A model generated the notes under the pieces. The model worked only from the letters and a program-made list of their open reading frames with translations. It was not told the DNA's origin and ran no database searches. The position numbers were made by a program, and so were the translations under genes. Shown in pieces: positions 18,489 through 28,078 of a stretch of DNA of 64,000 nt (the first letter of the stretch is position 1; every line of letters starts with the position of its first letter). Origin of the DNA: Deltaproteobacteria bacterium (GTDB taxonomy: Bacteria; Desulfobacterota; Desulfomonilia; UBA1062); contig JAHDOV010000014.1 of the NCBI GenBank assembly GCA_018434685.1, forward strand, positions 1-64,000, given 5' to 3'.

Positions 18489-20333
18489 TCACTTCTCACG
18501 GTACATCGCATCGATGTCGTCTGTGTAGTGCTCGTCGATCACCTTTCTGCGGATCTTCTGTGTCGGGGTGACTTCCCCGGCATCCTGGCTGAACTCCCGT
18601 GCAATGAGGGTGAACCTCTTGATCTTTTCCACCTGGCCCAGGCGCTGGGTCAGGTGGTCGATCCGGGCACGGTAAAAGTCCTGCACCTCCTGGCGGTTAA
18701 TGAGTTCTTCACGCGAGGAAAAGGCAATACCCTGATTGCGGGCATATTTCTCGAGCTGGTCAAAGGCAGGGACGATGAGGGCCGACACGAAATTTCTGCC
18801 GCTGCCGATGGCGGCAGACTGCTCGATAAAGAGGTCTTCGTTGAGCAGGATCTCGATCTTCTGGGGGGCAATGTATTTTCCCCCGGAGGTCTTCATGAGG
18901 TCTTTTATCCGGTCGGTAATGGTTATATAGCCCTCTTCGTCGATGGTGCCGACGTCACCGGTCCGTATCCAGCCGTCAGGGGTGAAGGCCTCCCTGGTGA
19001 GCTCGGGCTTCTTGTAATAGCCGACCATCATGGAAGGACTTCGGGCCTGGATCTCGCCCTGGTCGGAGATCCGCACCTCCACCATGGGCAGGACCGGGCC
19101 GCTCGTCCCGAACTTGTTGTGCGTGGCATTGGCGATGCAGATGGGGAAACACTCGGTGAGGCCGTATCCGAGGAGCAGGAGAATCCCCGCCTTGAAGAAG
19201 AATTCGGCAATCTCTGCGGAAAAGGCTGCTCCGCCGACGTTGTAGAATACCGTCCTGCCGCCGAAGAGGGCCTTGATCTTCTTCAGGACCAGGGCATCGG
19301 CAAGACCGTACTGGGCCTTGAGCAGGAGAGGTATGGGCCTCTGATCGCGCCTGCACGAAGCAACACGGCCTCCCACCTCGAGCGCCCAGGTGAAGAGCTT
19401 TCTCTTCAGAGGCGGTGCCGTACTCACCCCCTCCATGACCGTTGCATAGACCTTCTCCCACATCCTCGGCACGCTGCACATGTACATGGGCCGGGATTCC
19501 TTGAGAAATTCCAGGATCTTCTTCGTGTCATGGCAGTAGTGATTCTCCGCGCTGCGCAGGAAGATGAAGTAGGTCCAGGCCCGTTCAAACACATGGGAGA
19601 GCGGCAGGAACGCCAGGTTCACGTCGCGCTCTCCCAGCAACAGGTGGCCTTCGGGATCGAACATCATGGCCAGGATGTTCCTGTGGCTGAGCATCACCCC
19701 TTTGGGGTCCCCGGTAGTGCCCGAGGTGTAAATGAGGGTGGCGAGATCATCGGATTCAAGCCTGGCGAGTCTCTGCTCCAGGCCGGCATCCTGGCCGGAG
19801 GTGCGCCCCATTTCCAGGAAGTCGCCGAAGAACATGACATCGTCGCCCTTTTGCAACGAGACGGTCTTGTCAAAGACGATTATCTTCTCCAGCACGGTCG
19901 AGGTGTCCAGGATGGCACGGGCCTTGTCGTACTGGTCCTGGTTTTCCACGAAGAGGACCCTGATCCCGGCATCGGCAACGATATACTCGGCCTCTTCCCT
20001 TGAATCGGTGCCGTAGATCGGGACGGAAACAGCGCGGATGCTCAGCGCGGCGAGATCGGCGATCGACCATTCCACGCGGTTGTTGGAGAAGATGCCCACC
20101 ATCTCGGTCTCCTTGACACCAAAGGCGAGAAGCCCTTTGGCAGCGTCGTCGATCTGCTCCCCGAAGTCCGCCCACGTGTAGGAGATCCATGCCCCGTAGG
20201 GCTTGTGTCTCACGGCAATCTTGGAGCCCTTCCATCTGTTCACGCGGGTCCTCACCATGAGCGCCAGATGCTTCTCCTCCTGCAGGAAGTTTTCGAACTC
20301 CCTTTCAAATCTGTGGGCCTTCTTCTCGTTCAC
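18489..20333 (-). CDS. Long-chain acyl-CoA synthetase (AMP-forming), second paralogue
   Basis: This 614-residue FAA1-type acyl-CoA ligase has TLIYTSGTTGDPKGVMLSH, LGYGLTECFP and GWIRTGDVGTIDEEGYITITDRIKDLMKT in the expected order. I start at GTG 20333, preceded by AAAGGGGG. The open frame extends upstream to 20504, but the extra residues do not resemble the family. It is convergent with the 16626-18437 paralogue, and only about 50 bases separate the two stops. The pair differs clearly in sequence, so this is not a recent duplication; they may handle different chain lengths. Confidence 0.9.
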   Translation of the reverse strand: MNEKKAHRFEREFENFLQEEKHLALMVRTRVNRWKGSKIAVRHKPYGAWISYTWADFGEQIDDAAKGLLAFGVKETEMVGIFSNNRVEWSIADLAALSIRAVSVPIYGTDSREEAEYIVADAGIRVLFVENQDQYDKARAILDTSTVLEKIIVFDKTVSLQKGDDVMFFGDFLEMGRTSGQDAGLEQRLARLESDDLATLIYTSGTTGDPKGVMLSHRNILAMMFDPEGHLLLGERDVNLAFLPLSHVFERAWTYFIFLRSAENHYCHDTKKILEFLKESRPMYMCSVPRMWEKVYATVMEGVSTAPPLKRKLFTWALEVGGRVASCRRDQRPIPLLLKAQYGLADALVLKKIKALFGGRTVFYNVGGAAFSAEIAEFFFKAGILLLLGYGLTECFPICIANATHNKFGTSGPVLPMVEVRISDQGEIQARSPSMMVGYYKKPELTREAFTPDGWIRTGDVGTIDEEGYITITDRIKDLMKTSGGKYIAPQKIEILLNEDLFIEQSAAIGSGRNFVSALIVPAFDQLEKYARNQGIAFSSREELINRQEVQDFYRARIDHLTQRLGQVEKIKRFTLIAREFSQDAGEVTPTQKIRRKVIDEHYTDDIDAMYREK

Positions 20334-20445
20334 GATTTTCCCCCTTTGGCATGGTTTTTTAAGCCAGCAGTTCACCAGTATATAATAATACGTTCGGATG
20401 TCAGAGCAAAAAAGCACGCTGCTGGAATGCTGCGGCTCAGCGATC

Positions 20446-22116
20446 CTATCCCGCCGCTCCTTCCTTGGTGCCTGCCCTCGATGATTTGCCCAGGAGATAG
20501 CCATATGCGCTCAGGGCTGCCTTTGCGCCTGCGCCTGCAGCGACCACGATCTGCTTTTCGGTCTCATCCGTGACATCTCCGGCTGCAAAGAATCCGGGCA
20601 GTGCCGTGGACTGGTCGCGTTCCACCGGGATCTCCCCCAGCTCATTGAGTTCGATGAAGCCCTTCAGACAGGTGGTGTTGGGGATGAGCCCGATCTCCAG
20701 GAACACCCCTTGGACGGCCAGATCGAGGCGTTCCTTTCCGTCATTGGACTCGATACGGACCCCCTGCAGACTATCCTGGCCGAGAAATTCTCTCACCTGC
20801 ATGCCGGGGTGGAGTCTGACCTGGCGGGCATTGTTCACCTCTTCGAAGAGGATGGGGTCTGCCTGGAACTCCTTTAAAATGTTGATGACGTGTATCTCCC
20901 GGGCGTAGCCGGTCAGGTCGCGTGCCGCAGTGAATGCGGAATTGCCGCCGCCGATGACCGCCACACGCTTGTCGCGGAAGAGCGGGGCATCGCACGTGGC
21001 ACAAAACGCAATGCCCTTGCCGATGAAACGGTTTTCTCCGGGTACGCCGAGTTTCCGGTATTCCTTGCCTGCGCAGTAGATGAGACTTTCTGCTGTGAAG
21101 ACAGGCCCTCCCGAGGTCTTCACCCTGAAGATCCCGTTGTGTTTCTCCACTGACGCTACACTCACGCCCAGCTTCTCGGCGATGGGGTAGTGTTCTGTAT
21201 GATTGCGGAAGAGAACGGCCAGGTCCTGGCCGCTGATGCTCGGAATGCCGAGCCAGTTCTCGATGCTGGCGGTATTGTTGATCTGTCCCCCGATCTTTCC
21301 CCCAACGAGCGCGACGTCGAGATTTTTCCGGGAGGCATAGATGGCGGCGGACAAGGCTGCAGGACCGGCTCCGACTATGATGACCTGATAGGTGTGGTCA
21401 GGGTCTGCAACAGAGGCTGAACGTTCTCCGCGACCCTCACGCATCTGTGCATCGATCCGCTCGTATTCTTCGGGCTTCACTGCCTTTAGGATCTCCAGGA
21501 CGGCATCGAGGGCAGGCAGGGCACCTTCGAAGGCAGGCACCTCATTGATGATGGTGCGCGGTACCCCGTTGACTGCATAGCGCTGTACGAGCTGGGGGAA
21601 CGCTGAAGACTCCACCATGTCGGAGCGTATGTTGTCGTTTGCCACGGCCATCTGGTGAGCCACGTGCACCATCTTCGGGCAGTAGGGGCAGGTGAGCGTC
21701 ACCATGACCTCCAGGTGCACCGGCTCATCGATGAGCCCCAGGAGTGCTTCGATCTCGGAATCGAGCCCGGAGCTGCCCTGGGAGACCATGACGATGGCCT
21801 CCACCAGGGACCCGAACTCATACCCGGTAGTCATGCCGTAAAAGCGGATGCCGTAATCCTTTCCGGAAATGACCGCTGTTGCCGGCACCTTGGTTATCCC
21901 GTGTTCCCGTGCCAGGTCGGCATCGGATACCAGGTCATAGACCTCGGTGGTGATCTTCCCGGAGATGCCGGCGAGTTCCCTGAGCAGGGTTTCCTGATCG
22001 TGGCAGGCCCCGCAGGCATGGGTCTGGGTAAAGTATAGGAGCCTGACCGGATCTCTGAGTCCTGCCAGGATCGTGCTCAGTTCCTTCCTTGTCTTGTCAT
22101 CGATCACGGTCGGCAT
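20446..22116 (-). CDS. Thioredoxin reductase-like flavoprotein with two N-terminal thioredoxin folds
   Basis: This 556-residue protein has two tandem thioredoxin/glutaredoxin-like folds, each keeping a CxxC (Cys35/Cys38 in ACGACHD; Cys143/Cys146 in TCPYCPK). They are followed by an FAD/NAD(P)H thioredoxin-reductase module with GAGPAALSAAIYASR and the redox pair CATC. The layout resembles AhpF, but in classical AhpF the first fold has lost its CxxC. Here the N-terminal half looks like an archaeal-type protein disulfide oxidoreductase fused to its reductase. The start at 22116 follows AGGAGG. No peroxiredoxin is adjacent. Likely role: NAD(P)H-driven thiol reduction. Confidence 0.88.
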   Translation of the reverse strand: MPTVIDDKTRKELSTILAGLRDPVRLLYFTQTHACGACHDQETLLRELAGISGKITTEVYDLVSDADLAREHGITKVPATAVISGKDYGIRFYGMTTGYEFGSLVEAIVMVSQGSSGLDSEIEALLGLIDEPVHLEVMVTLTCPYCPKMVHVAHQMAVANDNIRSDMVESSAFPQLVQRYAVNGVPRTIINEVPAFEGALPALDAVLEILKAVKPEEYERIDAQMREGRGERSASVADPDHTYQVIIVGAGPAALSAAIYASRKNLDVALVGGKIGGQINNTASIENWLGIPSISGQDLAVLFRNHTEHYPIAEKLGVSVASVEKHNGIFRVKTSGGPVFTAESLIYCAGKEYRKLGVPGENRFIGKGIAFCATCDAPLFRDKRVAVIGGGNSAFTAARDLTGYAREIHVINILKEFQADPILFEEVNNARQVRLHPGMQVREFLGQDSLQGVRIESNDGKERLDLAVQGVFLEIGLIPNTTCLKGFIELNELGEIPVERDQSTALPGFFAAGDVTDETEKQIVVAAGAGAKAALSAYGYLLGKSSRAGTKEGAAG

Positions 22117-22252
22117 GGGTGATCCTCCTTTGCCTGCATCTTCCTTCAATAGTAAAAAATAATGAGTTCTGCTTCCCTGTCCAGAACGCACCCCGGCAAG
22201 ACACGATTTTTTCACAAAGGGGGCAGGGTGCGCGAGGCCGTTAAGGAGACAA

Positions 22253-22282
22253 TAAAAAAGCCCCCCGGAATCGGGGGGCTTC
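22253..22282 (-). terminator. Rho-independent terminator of the V-ATPase operon
   Basis: AAGCCCCCCG/CGGGGGGCTT forms a 10-bp GC-rich stem with a four-base loop at 22259-22282. On the minus strand it is followed directly by TTTTTTATT. It lies about 100 bases past the last gene of the ATPase operon (22384-22881) and isolates that operon from the thioredoxin-reductase gene downstream. Confidence 0.92.
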
Positions 22283-22383
22283 GTGGGCCATAGGGGTACT
22301 GAGTTTAGTGGGTATGAGCGGCTGTTCTCAACGGCCTCCTGGTTTGTATGATCCGGATGCGGGTGAGCGCGATCCGGTCAGGG

Positions 22384-22881
22384 TCATGCCTGGATGCCGG
22401 CGGGCTTTGTAGCCGGGTCCTGTTCCGGTTCTTCCTGTTCTTTTCTCGCCCTGCTCTGGGCCTCATCATAGCCCATGGCGGTAAAGTAGATCGCCCGGTC
22501 AAAGAACAGCACCACGCGGTTGTTCATCTCGAGGCTCTGGTAGATCTGGAAGGTGGAATTGAAGAGGTGTGTCTCGAGGAGATAGAGCCAGAGAAATTTT
22601 TTGATGAGCATGAGGGCCATCACCACCTCCTGCAGGGGGATACCTTCCTCGAAACGTCTCTTCCCGAGGAGCAGGTAGTGCTCCCGGAGTTCGTCTTTGG
22701 GGGTATCCTTGCTGAGCCATGATCCCAGATTGTTGTAGACCTCGTATGCACGCCGGTACACCTCTTTTTCCTGGAGTTTTGCGTAAGACCGGGTTTCCTT
22801 TCTGCTGAGCAGCTCTTTCACCGCGCGGTGCGACAACTGCTCCGAATGATCCTGTATCAGATCCACTAATTTTGAATACAT
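22384..22881 (-). CDS. RsbRD N-terminal-domain-like protein
   Basis: This 165-residue helical protein starts at ATG 22881 behind AAGGAGGGG. Its sequence (YSKLVDLIQDHSEQLSHRAV... and RRFEEGIPLQEVVMALMLIKKFLW) resembles the globin-like sensor domain at the N-terminus of RsbR-type stressosome proteins (RsbRD_N family). No STAS domain follows; the C-terminus is a charged, Glu/Gln/Pro-rich tail. It is the last gene before the ATPase-operon terminator. A sensory or regulatory role for the ATPase is inference. Family assignment is moderate. Confidence 0.6.
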   Translation of the reverse strand: MYSKLVDLIQDHSEQLSHRAVKELLSRKETRSYAKLQEKEVYRRAYEVYNNLGSWLSKDTPKDELREHYLLLGKRRFEEGIPLQEVVMALMLIKKFLWLYLLETHLFNSTFQIYQSLEMNNRVVLFFDRAIYFTAMGYDEAQSRARKEQEEPEQDPATKPAGIQA

Positions 22882-23038
22882 AGCTACCCCTCCTTGACTC
22901 TTTTGTTCTGGCTGTTGCCACCGGTTACGGGCGCCTGCACAGAGGCTGCCACACCCACCGGGTGCTCCCCTGATTCCGTAGTGAAGCCTGTGCTGCTCCT
23001 GTGCGGGAGGTCCGGGTCTTCCAGGGCGGGAACAATGA

Positions 23039-23350
23039 TCACGAGCGGCCCTGCACGTGGCTGAGGATGAATTGTACCGTCTCGTCGGATTTCGATTCAA
23101 ACAGCTCGGCGAGTCTCGTTTGTTCGTGCCTGGAATTCTCGATGAGTTCCTCTGAGCGCGCCTGGGCTTCCCGGATGATTTTCTCGCGTTCCTGTTCGAG
23201 CTCCTGTGTTGAAAACTCCTGCCCCGCTATTGCCCTGGACTGTTTCCTGGCCTCTTCGAGGATCTGCCGGGCCTGGTTTCTGGCCTCGGCAATGATTTCC
23301 TCGGCGTCACTCTCGATCGCACGCAGCGTGCTGTACATCTCTTCCGGCAT
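23039..23350 (-). CDS. V/A-type ATPase peripheral-stalk subunit G/H-like
   Basis: This 103-residue, almost entirely helical, highly charged protein has a heptad-like coiled coil (AEEIIAEARNQARQILEEAR, then EREKIIREAQARSEELIEN). It matches the size and character of the short stalk subunit (AhaH/NtpF/V-type G) that pairs with subunit E to hold the A3B3 head against subunit I. No other stalk partner for E is encoded in the operon, which supports the call. It lies after DUF61 rather than first, where many operons place it. Sequence similarity of coiled coils is weak evidence alone. Confidence 0.72.
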   Translation of the reverse strand: MPEEMYSTLRAIESDAEEIIAEARNQARQILEEARKQSRAIAGQEFSTQELEQEREKIIREAQARSEELIENSRHEQTRLAELFESKSDETVQFILSHVQGRS

Positions 23351-23468
23351 GGATGGTCTCCTTTGGCATCAGGATTGATATGGCAGGTATGCCTGCCGTT
23401 GTCGTATCATCTTGAAATCCCCGGAAAACAGAGGGGATTAAAACAGAGTGCACCATCGTATGACCGCT

Positions 23469-23894
23469 TCAGATCCTGAATACGTATTGCGTGGTTGTCT
23501 TCAGGGAGGAGCGGAGCACCTGTACCTGAGGCCGGTATATCCTCAGGCTCATATTTCTCACCACCAGCGGCATGTCTAGAATGGCGGAGAGGACCTTTGC
23601 CTCGATGCCCTGTTTCGAGTGTACGACGATGTCGCCCTGTTCGGACTGGACTTCGAGGATAATGGGCAGCAGGAGGAGGGACTGTTCCTCCTCGGATACC
23701 AGTTCAGCCAGGTGCCGCAGTTCTTTCTTCCTGAAGTGATGCTCAGACCCGTCGTTGCAGAGCACGTAGGGATAGGGTTCGTCCATGAGTTCGGCGAGGG
23801 TCTTCCTGCTGCGGGGGAGGTGGGCGTTGACGGTCTTGAGCTCATCGGTGAGATATCCTTCGATGGCCTCGTCCCGTTCCTTATCAGTACGCAT
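23469..23894 (-). CDS. DUF61/UPF0216 family protein (archaeal-type)
   Basis: This 141-residue soluble protein shows the pattern I associate with UPF0216/DUF61: VNAHLPRSRKTLAELMDEPYPYV near the N-terminus, a GSEHHFRKKELRHLAELVSEEE block, LLLPIILEV in the middle, and a C-terminal KTTTQYVF. The family has been described mainly from archaea and has no known function. Its start overlaps the end of the ATPase subunit D gene by 11 bases, so the two are translationally coupled. That is unexpected and suggests a function connected with the ATPase. Family assignment is by recall, not a search. Confidence 0.7.
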   Translation of the reverse strand: MRTDKERDEAIEGYLTDELKTVNAHLPRSRKTLAELMDEPYPYVLCNDGSEHHFRKKELRHLAELVSEEEQSLLLLPIILEVQSEQGDIVVHSKQGIEAKVLSAILDMPLVVRNMSLRIYRPQVQVLRSSLKTTTQYVFRI

Positions 23895-24534
23895 AGGCCT
23901 CTCTCTGCTCGATGAGCATCTTTACCCGCTTGAGGCGTGCTGCCTCTTCCCGGTCCCGTTCCTCGAACTTCATGTTCAGGTATTTGATGGTCATATCGAG
24001 GCCGGGGATGACGACATATTCCAGGGCATTGTTTATCCGCTTCACCTTGTTGATCTCGATGCCCAGGAGATCGAGAGATTTCTGGAGCTCTGCGAGCTCG
24101 ATGAGGGTCTCGAGAAAGCGGCGGGAGAGATCCCGGGTATGCTCCAGGTGGGCCGAGTACTCCAGGGGGTTGGAGAGTTCATCGGGTGGCCGCGCATCCT
24201 CATCGCTTTCAAACAGCGGTATCCTCACCCCGGCCACATTGCGTGTCCCGGCATGGATCATGACCGCTGTTTCCCTGCCGAGGAGATCCTTCTTCACCGG
24301 TTCATACCCGAGATAGCCCGCGGTCAGGAAAAATGAGGTCTGTGCCCGGGACATCTCCTCGTAGAGCCTGCTGCGCACCCGGGCGCTGGCCTTGATGGTC
24401 TGGATGAATTCCATGACCAGTATGGAGAGCCGGTCCTTGACGATCTTCTGGATACGCAGCGCGAGGCGCAGGCGTTTCTTGAGCCGTGCAAGCTCCATCT
24501 TGGTGGGTCTGGCTATCTGTATCTTCCGGGCCAT
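23884..24534 (-). CDS. atpD: V/A-type ATP synthase subunit D (central stalk)
   Basis: This 216-residue protein begins with the characteristic IQIARPTKMELARLKKRLRLA segment (from residue 6) and is dominated by two long helices, as expected for the rotor shaft that turns inside the A3B3 head. The C-terminal helix contains INKVKRINNALEYVVIPG, a well conserved subunit D segment. It lies 6 bases after subunit B and overlaps the following DUF61 gene by 11 bases. The symbol follows the archaeal/V-type nomenclature, not the F-type beta subunit. Confidence 0.93.
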   Translation of the reverse strand: MARKIQIARPTKMELARLKKRLRLALRIQKIVKDRLSILVMEFIQTIKASARVRSRLYEEMSRAQTSFFLTAGYLGYEPVKKDLLGRETAVMIHAGTRNVAGVRIPLFESDEDARPPDELSNPLEYSAHLEHTRDLSRRFLETLIELAELQKSLDLLGIEINKVKRINNALEYVVIPGLDMTIKYLNMKFEERDREEAARLKRVKMLIEQREAYAY

Positions 24535-24540
24535 GCGTCT

Positions 24541-25953
24541 CTACTCCGTCAGTTCGTGCTCCTCGGCCTTGGGGAGGTAGCGGTCTATGAACTCCTGCCG
24601 GATGAGCTTCAGGTCTTCCACCGGCAGCTTCGAGAATATCCGCCATCCGATCCCCAGGGTCTCCTCGACCGTCCTGCGTTCGGTTTCACCCTGGGATATG
24701 AATTCCTGCTCGAAGGCATCTGCCGAGTCCAGGTAGATCTTGTCCCGTTCACTCAGGCCCTCCGCGCCGATGACCGTCGATATCTCCCTCAGGTAGTTGC
24801 CCTCTGCATATGCGGCGTAGGACTGCATGAACACGTTGTTGTGGTCATCCCTGGTCTTTTCTTCTCCGATGCCCTCGCGCATCATTCTCGACAGGGAGAG
24901 GAAGACATCGATGGGAGGGTAGATGCGCTTGCGTTCCAGGGCCCGGGAAAGGACGATCTGCCCCTCGGTGATGTAGCCCGTCAGGTCGGGGATGGGGTGG
25001 GTGATATCGTCGTCCGGCATGGTGAGGATCGGCATGATGGTGACCGACCCCTGCCTGCCCGATATCCTGCCTGCCCGCTCGTAGATGGAGGACAGGTCGG
25101 TGTACATGTATCCGGGGTAGCCCCGCCTGCTCGGGATCTCGCCCCTCATGGCCGCGAGTTCCCGCAACGCGTCGCAGTAGTTCGTGATGTCCGAGAGGAT
25201 CACGAGCACGTGCATGCCGTGCTCCCATGCCAGGTAGTCGGCCGCGGTCAGTGCGAGCCTCGGGGTGGACAGGCGTTCGATGACCGGCGCGGATGCCGTG
25301 TTGATAAACCCCACCGATCTGCTCAGCGCGCCGGTCTCCTCGAGGTTCGAGATGAAATAGGCGGCATCGTCGTAGCTCACCCCGATGGCGCCGAACACGA
25401 TGGCAAATGATTCGTCCTTGCCCTTAAGTGCTGCCTGCCGCACTATCTGTGATGCGATCTTGTTGTGGGGGAGCCCTGATCCGCTGAAGATGGGCAGCTT
25501 CTGGCCGCGAACCAGGACGTTCAGCCCGTCGATCGCCGAGATGCCGGTTTCGATGAACTCTGCGGGTGGCTGCCTCGATGCCGGGTTGATGGGGGAGCCG
25601 TTGATGTCCAGGTAGTCATCGGCGACAATGGCGGGCCCGCCGTCTATGGGCCGGCCGCTGCCGTCGAAGATCCTGCCGAGGATATCGAGTGACACGGGCA
25701 GCTTCAAAACCTCACCCTTGTACCGCACCGTGCTCTCGAGGAGGTCCACCTCGCTGACGCCTTCGAATACCTGTACGATGGTGGTCTCCTTCCCCACCTC
25801 GATGACCTGGCCGCTGCGGACCTCACCGGTTCCCAGGCGTACATCCACGATCTCGTTGTACTTGATCCCGGGGATACTCTCGATCATGAGCAGAGACCGT
25901 CGTGCCGTGGAGATCGCCTTGGTCTCGCGCGTGAAAAGCTGTTCCGCTCTCAT
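24541..25953 (-). CDS. atpB: V/A-type ATP synthase subunit B (non-catalytic)
   Basis: This 470-residue regulatory head subunit has the beta-barrel N-terminus ([22 protein letters not shown]) and a RecA-like core with [14 protein letters not shown] where subunit A has a P-loop. It thus lacks the Walker lysine, as B subunits do. [20 protein letters not shown] and [23 protein letters not shown] are standard B-subunit blocks. Its start overlaps the stop of subunit A by four bases (ATGA), giving coupled translation and suiting the 3:3 stoichiometry. Confidence 0.95.
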   Translation of the reverse strand: MRAEQLFTRETKAISTARRSLLMIESIPGIKYNEIVDVRLGTGEVRSGQVIEVGKETTIVQVFEGVSEVDLLESTVRYKGEVLKLPVSLDILGRIFDGSGRPIDGGPAIVADDYLDINGSPINPASRQPPAEFIETGISAIDGLNVLVRGQKLPIFSGSGLPHNKIASQIVRQAALKGKDESFAIVFGAIGVSYDDAAYFISNLEETGALSRSVGFINTASAPVIERLSTPRLALTAADYLAWEHGMHVLVILSDITNYCDALRELAAMRGEIPSRRGYPGYMYTDLSSIYERAGRISGRQGSVTIMPILTMPDDDITHPIPDLTGYITEGQIVLSRALERKRIYPPIDVFLSLSRMMREGIGEEKTRDDHNNVFMQSYAAYAEGNYLREISTVIGAEGLSERDKIYLDSADAFEQEFISQGETERRTVEETLGIGWRIFSKLPVEDLKLIRQEFIDRYLPKAEEHELTE

Positions 25954-27698
25954 TTCAGACCCTCCCCCGGCGCAGCCGATTCGATGTCCGAAACAAGCCC
26001 GCCGATATAGTGGTCGAATTCTTCGTTCGGGATATCCTTCATCCGTGAGATCTTTCGTATGACGGGCGAGGCGGATATCTCCGCCACGGTGGTCCCGGCC
26101 AAAGCCATGCCTTTGGCCAGCTCGTAGAACTTCATGATGGCGGTGAGCATCGTATGGGCCCTCTTCGGGGTGGTGTAGGTGTCAACGGGGTGGTAGGCGC
26201 TCTGCATGAGGAAGTCCTCGCGGATCATCTTTGAGGCGAGGAGCGTGAGCTTGTCGTCCTCGGGCAGGGCCTCGGGCCCCACGAGGCGCACGATCTCCTC
26301 CAACTCGGCCTCCTGCTGGAGTATCTTCAGCGCCATATCCCGCATGGGAGACCACTGCGTACTCACCGAATTCCACCAGTCACGCGTGGCATCGGCATAG
26401 AGCGAGTAGCTCGTCAGCCAGTTGATGGTAGGGAAGTGGCGCTTGTTCGCCAGGGACACGTCGAGGGAATAGAGAGCCTCGACGATCCGGAGCGTGCTCT
26501 GGGTAACCGGTTCCGAGAAGTCTGCCCCGGGCGGGCTCACCGCACCGATGACCGTGACGGAACCTGCTCGCTCCGGACTGCCCATGCACTGGACCCTGCC
26601 GGCGCGTTCATAGAATGAGGCGAGCCTCGATCCGAGATAGGTGGGGAACCCCTCTTCGCCAGGCGTCTCTTCGAGCCGGGCGCCGATCTCCCGCATCGCC
26701 TCTGCCCACCGGGAGGTCGAATCTGCCACCAGGAGGACATCGTAGCCCATATCCCTGAAGTATTCGGCTATGGTGATGCCGATGAAGATGCTGATCTCCC
26801 GGGCCACGACCGGCATGTTCGAGGTGTTGGCGATAAAGATCTCTTTTTCCTGCAGGAGCCGGTCAGTCTGGGGATCCTTGAGCTGGCGGAAGCTGTGCAG
26901 GACGTCGGACATCTCGTTGCCCCGCTCGCCGCAGCCAACGTAGAGGTTGAGGTGCGTCTGGGACCACCTGGCCATCTGCTGCAGGGTCACGGTCTTGCCC
27001 GTGCCGAAGCCGCCGGGAATGGCCGCCTTTCCACCGAGGGCCAGCGGGAACATGTAGTCGATGATCCTCGTTCCGGTCACGAGCAGGTTGCCCGGCTTGA
27101 GCCGTTTTGCGTATACCCTCGGTTTTCTGGCCGGCCAGCGCTGCATGAGGAAGAGGTCCTTCTTTCTCTCCCCCTCCTGTACCACGGCAATGCTCTCCTC
27201 AATGGTAAAGTCACCTTCCCGGATCTCCAGGAGCGTGCCCTGGGTGCCGATGGGGACCATGATCCGGTGTTCCAGCAGGCCGGTCTCCTGGACCGTGCCG
27301 ATGATGTCTCCCTCAGCCACCGTGTCGCCGGCGGACCGGGCAGGGACGAAATGCCACCTGGCATCGCGGTCCAGGGGGAAGGTCCGTGCCCCCCTGGAGA
27401 GAAAGTCCCCGATGTCGTCCTTCATGCTCACCAGCGACCGCTGCACGCCGTCGAAGATGCTGCCCACGATGCCCGGCCCCAGTTCCACCATGAGGATCTC
27501 TCCGGTCCTGGCAACCGGTTCGCCCACCTTGAGCCCGGTGGTGTCCTCGTAGACCTGGATGACGGCCTTGTCCTGCTCCAGGCCGATAATCTCGCCGGCA
27601 AGCCTGATATCTCCCACCTCGACAACCTCGTAGACCCGGGAACCGCGCATGTCCTCCGCAATCACCACGGGTCCGGAGATTTTCCAGATCTTACCCAT
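25950..27698 (-). CDS. atpA: V/A-type ATP synthase subunit A (catalytic)
   Basis: This 582-residue catalytic subunit has the Walker A motif [13 protein letters not shown] (about residues 230-242), preceded by the large non-homologous insert unique to V/A-type A subunits. The catalytic-glutamate region is [11 protein letters not shown], and [19 protein letters not shown] carries the Walker B side. The N-terminus [17 protein letters not shown] is typical. It follows subunit F by 23 bases. It hydrolyses or makes ATP at the A/B interface. Confidence 0.96.
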   Translation of the reverse strand: MGKIWKISGPVVIAEDMRGSRVYEVVEVGDIRLAGEIIGLEQDKAVIQVYEDTTGLKVGEPVARTGEILMVELGPGIVGSIFDGVQRSLVSMKDDIGDFLSRGARTFPLDRDARWHFVPARSAGDTVAEGDIIGTVQETGLLEHRIMVPIGTQGTLLEIREGDFTIEESIAVVQEGERKKDLFLMQRWPARKPRVYAKRLKPGNLLVTGTRIIDYMFPLALGGKAAIPGGFGTGKTVTLQQMARWSQTHLNLYVGCGERGNEMSDVLHSFRQLKDPQTDRLLQEKEIFIANTSNMPVVAREISIFIGITIAEYFRDMGYDVLLVADSTSRWAEAMREIGARLEETPGEEGFPTYLGSRLASFYERAGRVQCMGSPERAGSVTVIGAVSPPGADFSEPVTQSTLRIVEALYSLDVSLANKRHFPTINWLTSYSLYADATRDWWNSVSTQWSPMRDMALKILQQEAELEEIVRLVGPEALPEDDKLTLLASKMIREDFLMQSAYHPVDTYTTPKRAHTMLTAIMKFYELAKGMALAGTTVAEISASPVIRKISRMKDIPNEEFDHYIGGLVSDIESAAPGEGLK

Positions 27699-27721
27699 GT
27701 GCCATCTCCTTGTTAACAGAA

Positions 27722-28075
27722 CTAGATTTCAATGCTAAAGCCGATTAATCTCTTGGCGTACGACTGATAGAATTCCTTTATGTCCGAAGCCTTCTGATCA
27801 AGACTGGTCGGGATCTCCACGATGACCGGGACCGTACTTTTTCGCCTGGAGTACTCCTCGAGGATATCGCGTATGTGCCGGGCACATTCCTCGGGGATGA
27901 TGATAATCCCTACGGAGGGGTCGCTGCTGAGATCGTTCAGGGCGGTACGCACCTGGTCGGCCACCGTGCTGTCTTCCCGGATGATCCGCCATGCGCCGAT
28001 ACCGGCAAGGCGCATGAAGGTGACCTGGTCGGCGGTGCCGATCATCCCCATCATAAGGTCTCTGTCGTGCGTCAT
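27722..28075 (-). CDS. atpF: V/A-type ATP synthase subunit F
   Basis: This 117-residue Rossmann-like protein ([16 protein letters not shown]..., then [18 protein letters not shown]) is typical of the small central-stalk subunit F that binds subunit D and modulates ATPase activity. Length and operon position (between C and A, with three bases separating it from C) match the family. The C-terminal helix is short. Confidence 0.92.
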   Translation of the reverse strand: MTHDRDLMMGMIGTADQVTFMRLAGIGAWRIIREDSTVADQVRTALNDLSSDPSVGIIIIPEECARHIRDILEEYSRRKSTVPVIVEIPTSLDQKASDIKEFYQSYAKRLIGFSIEI

Positions 28076-28078
28076 GTC

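Noticed and set aside
18528-20003. 491-codon plus-strand frame opposite the second acyl-CoA ligase.
   Set aside because: The minus-strand ligase has all ANL motifs; this frame has none.
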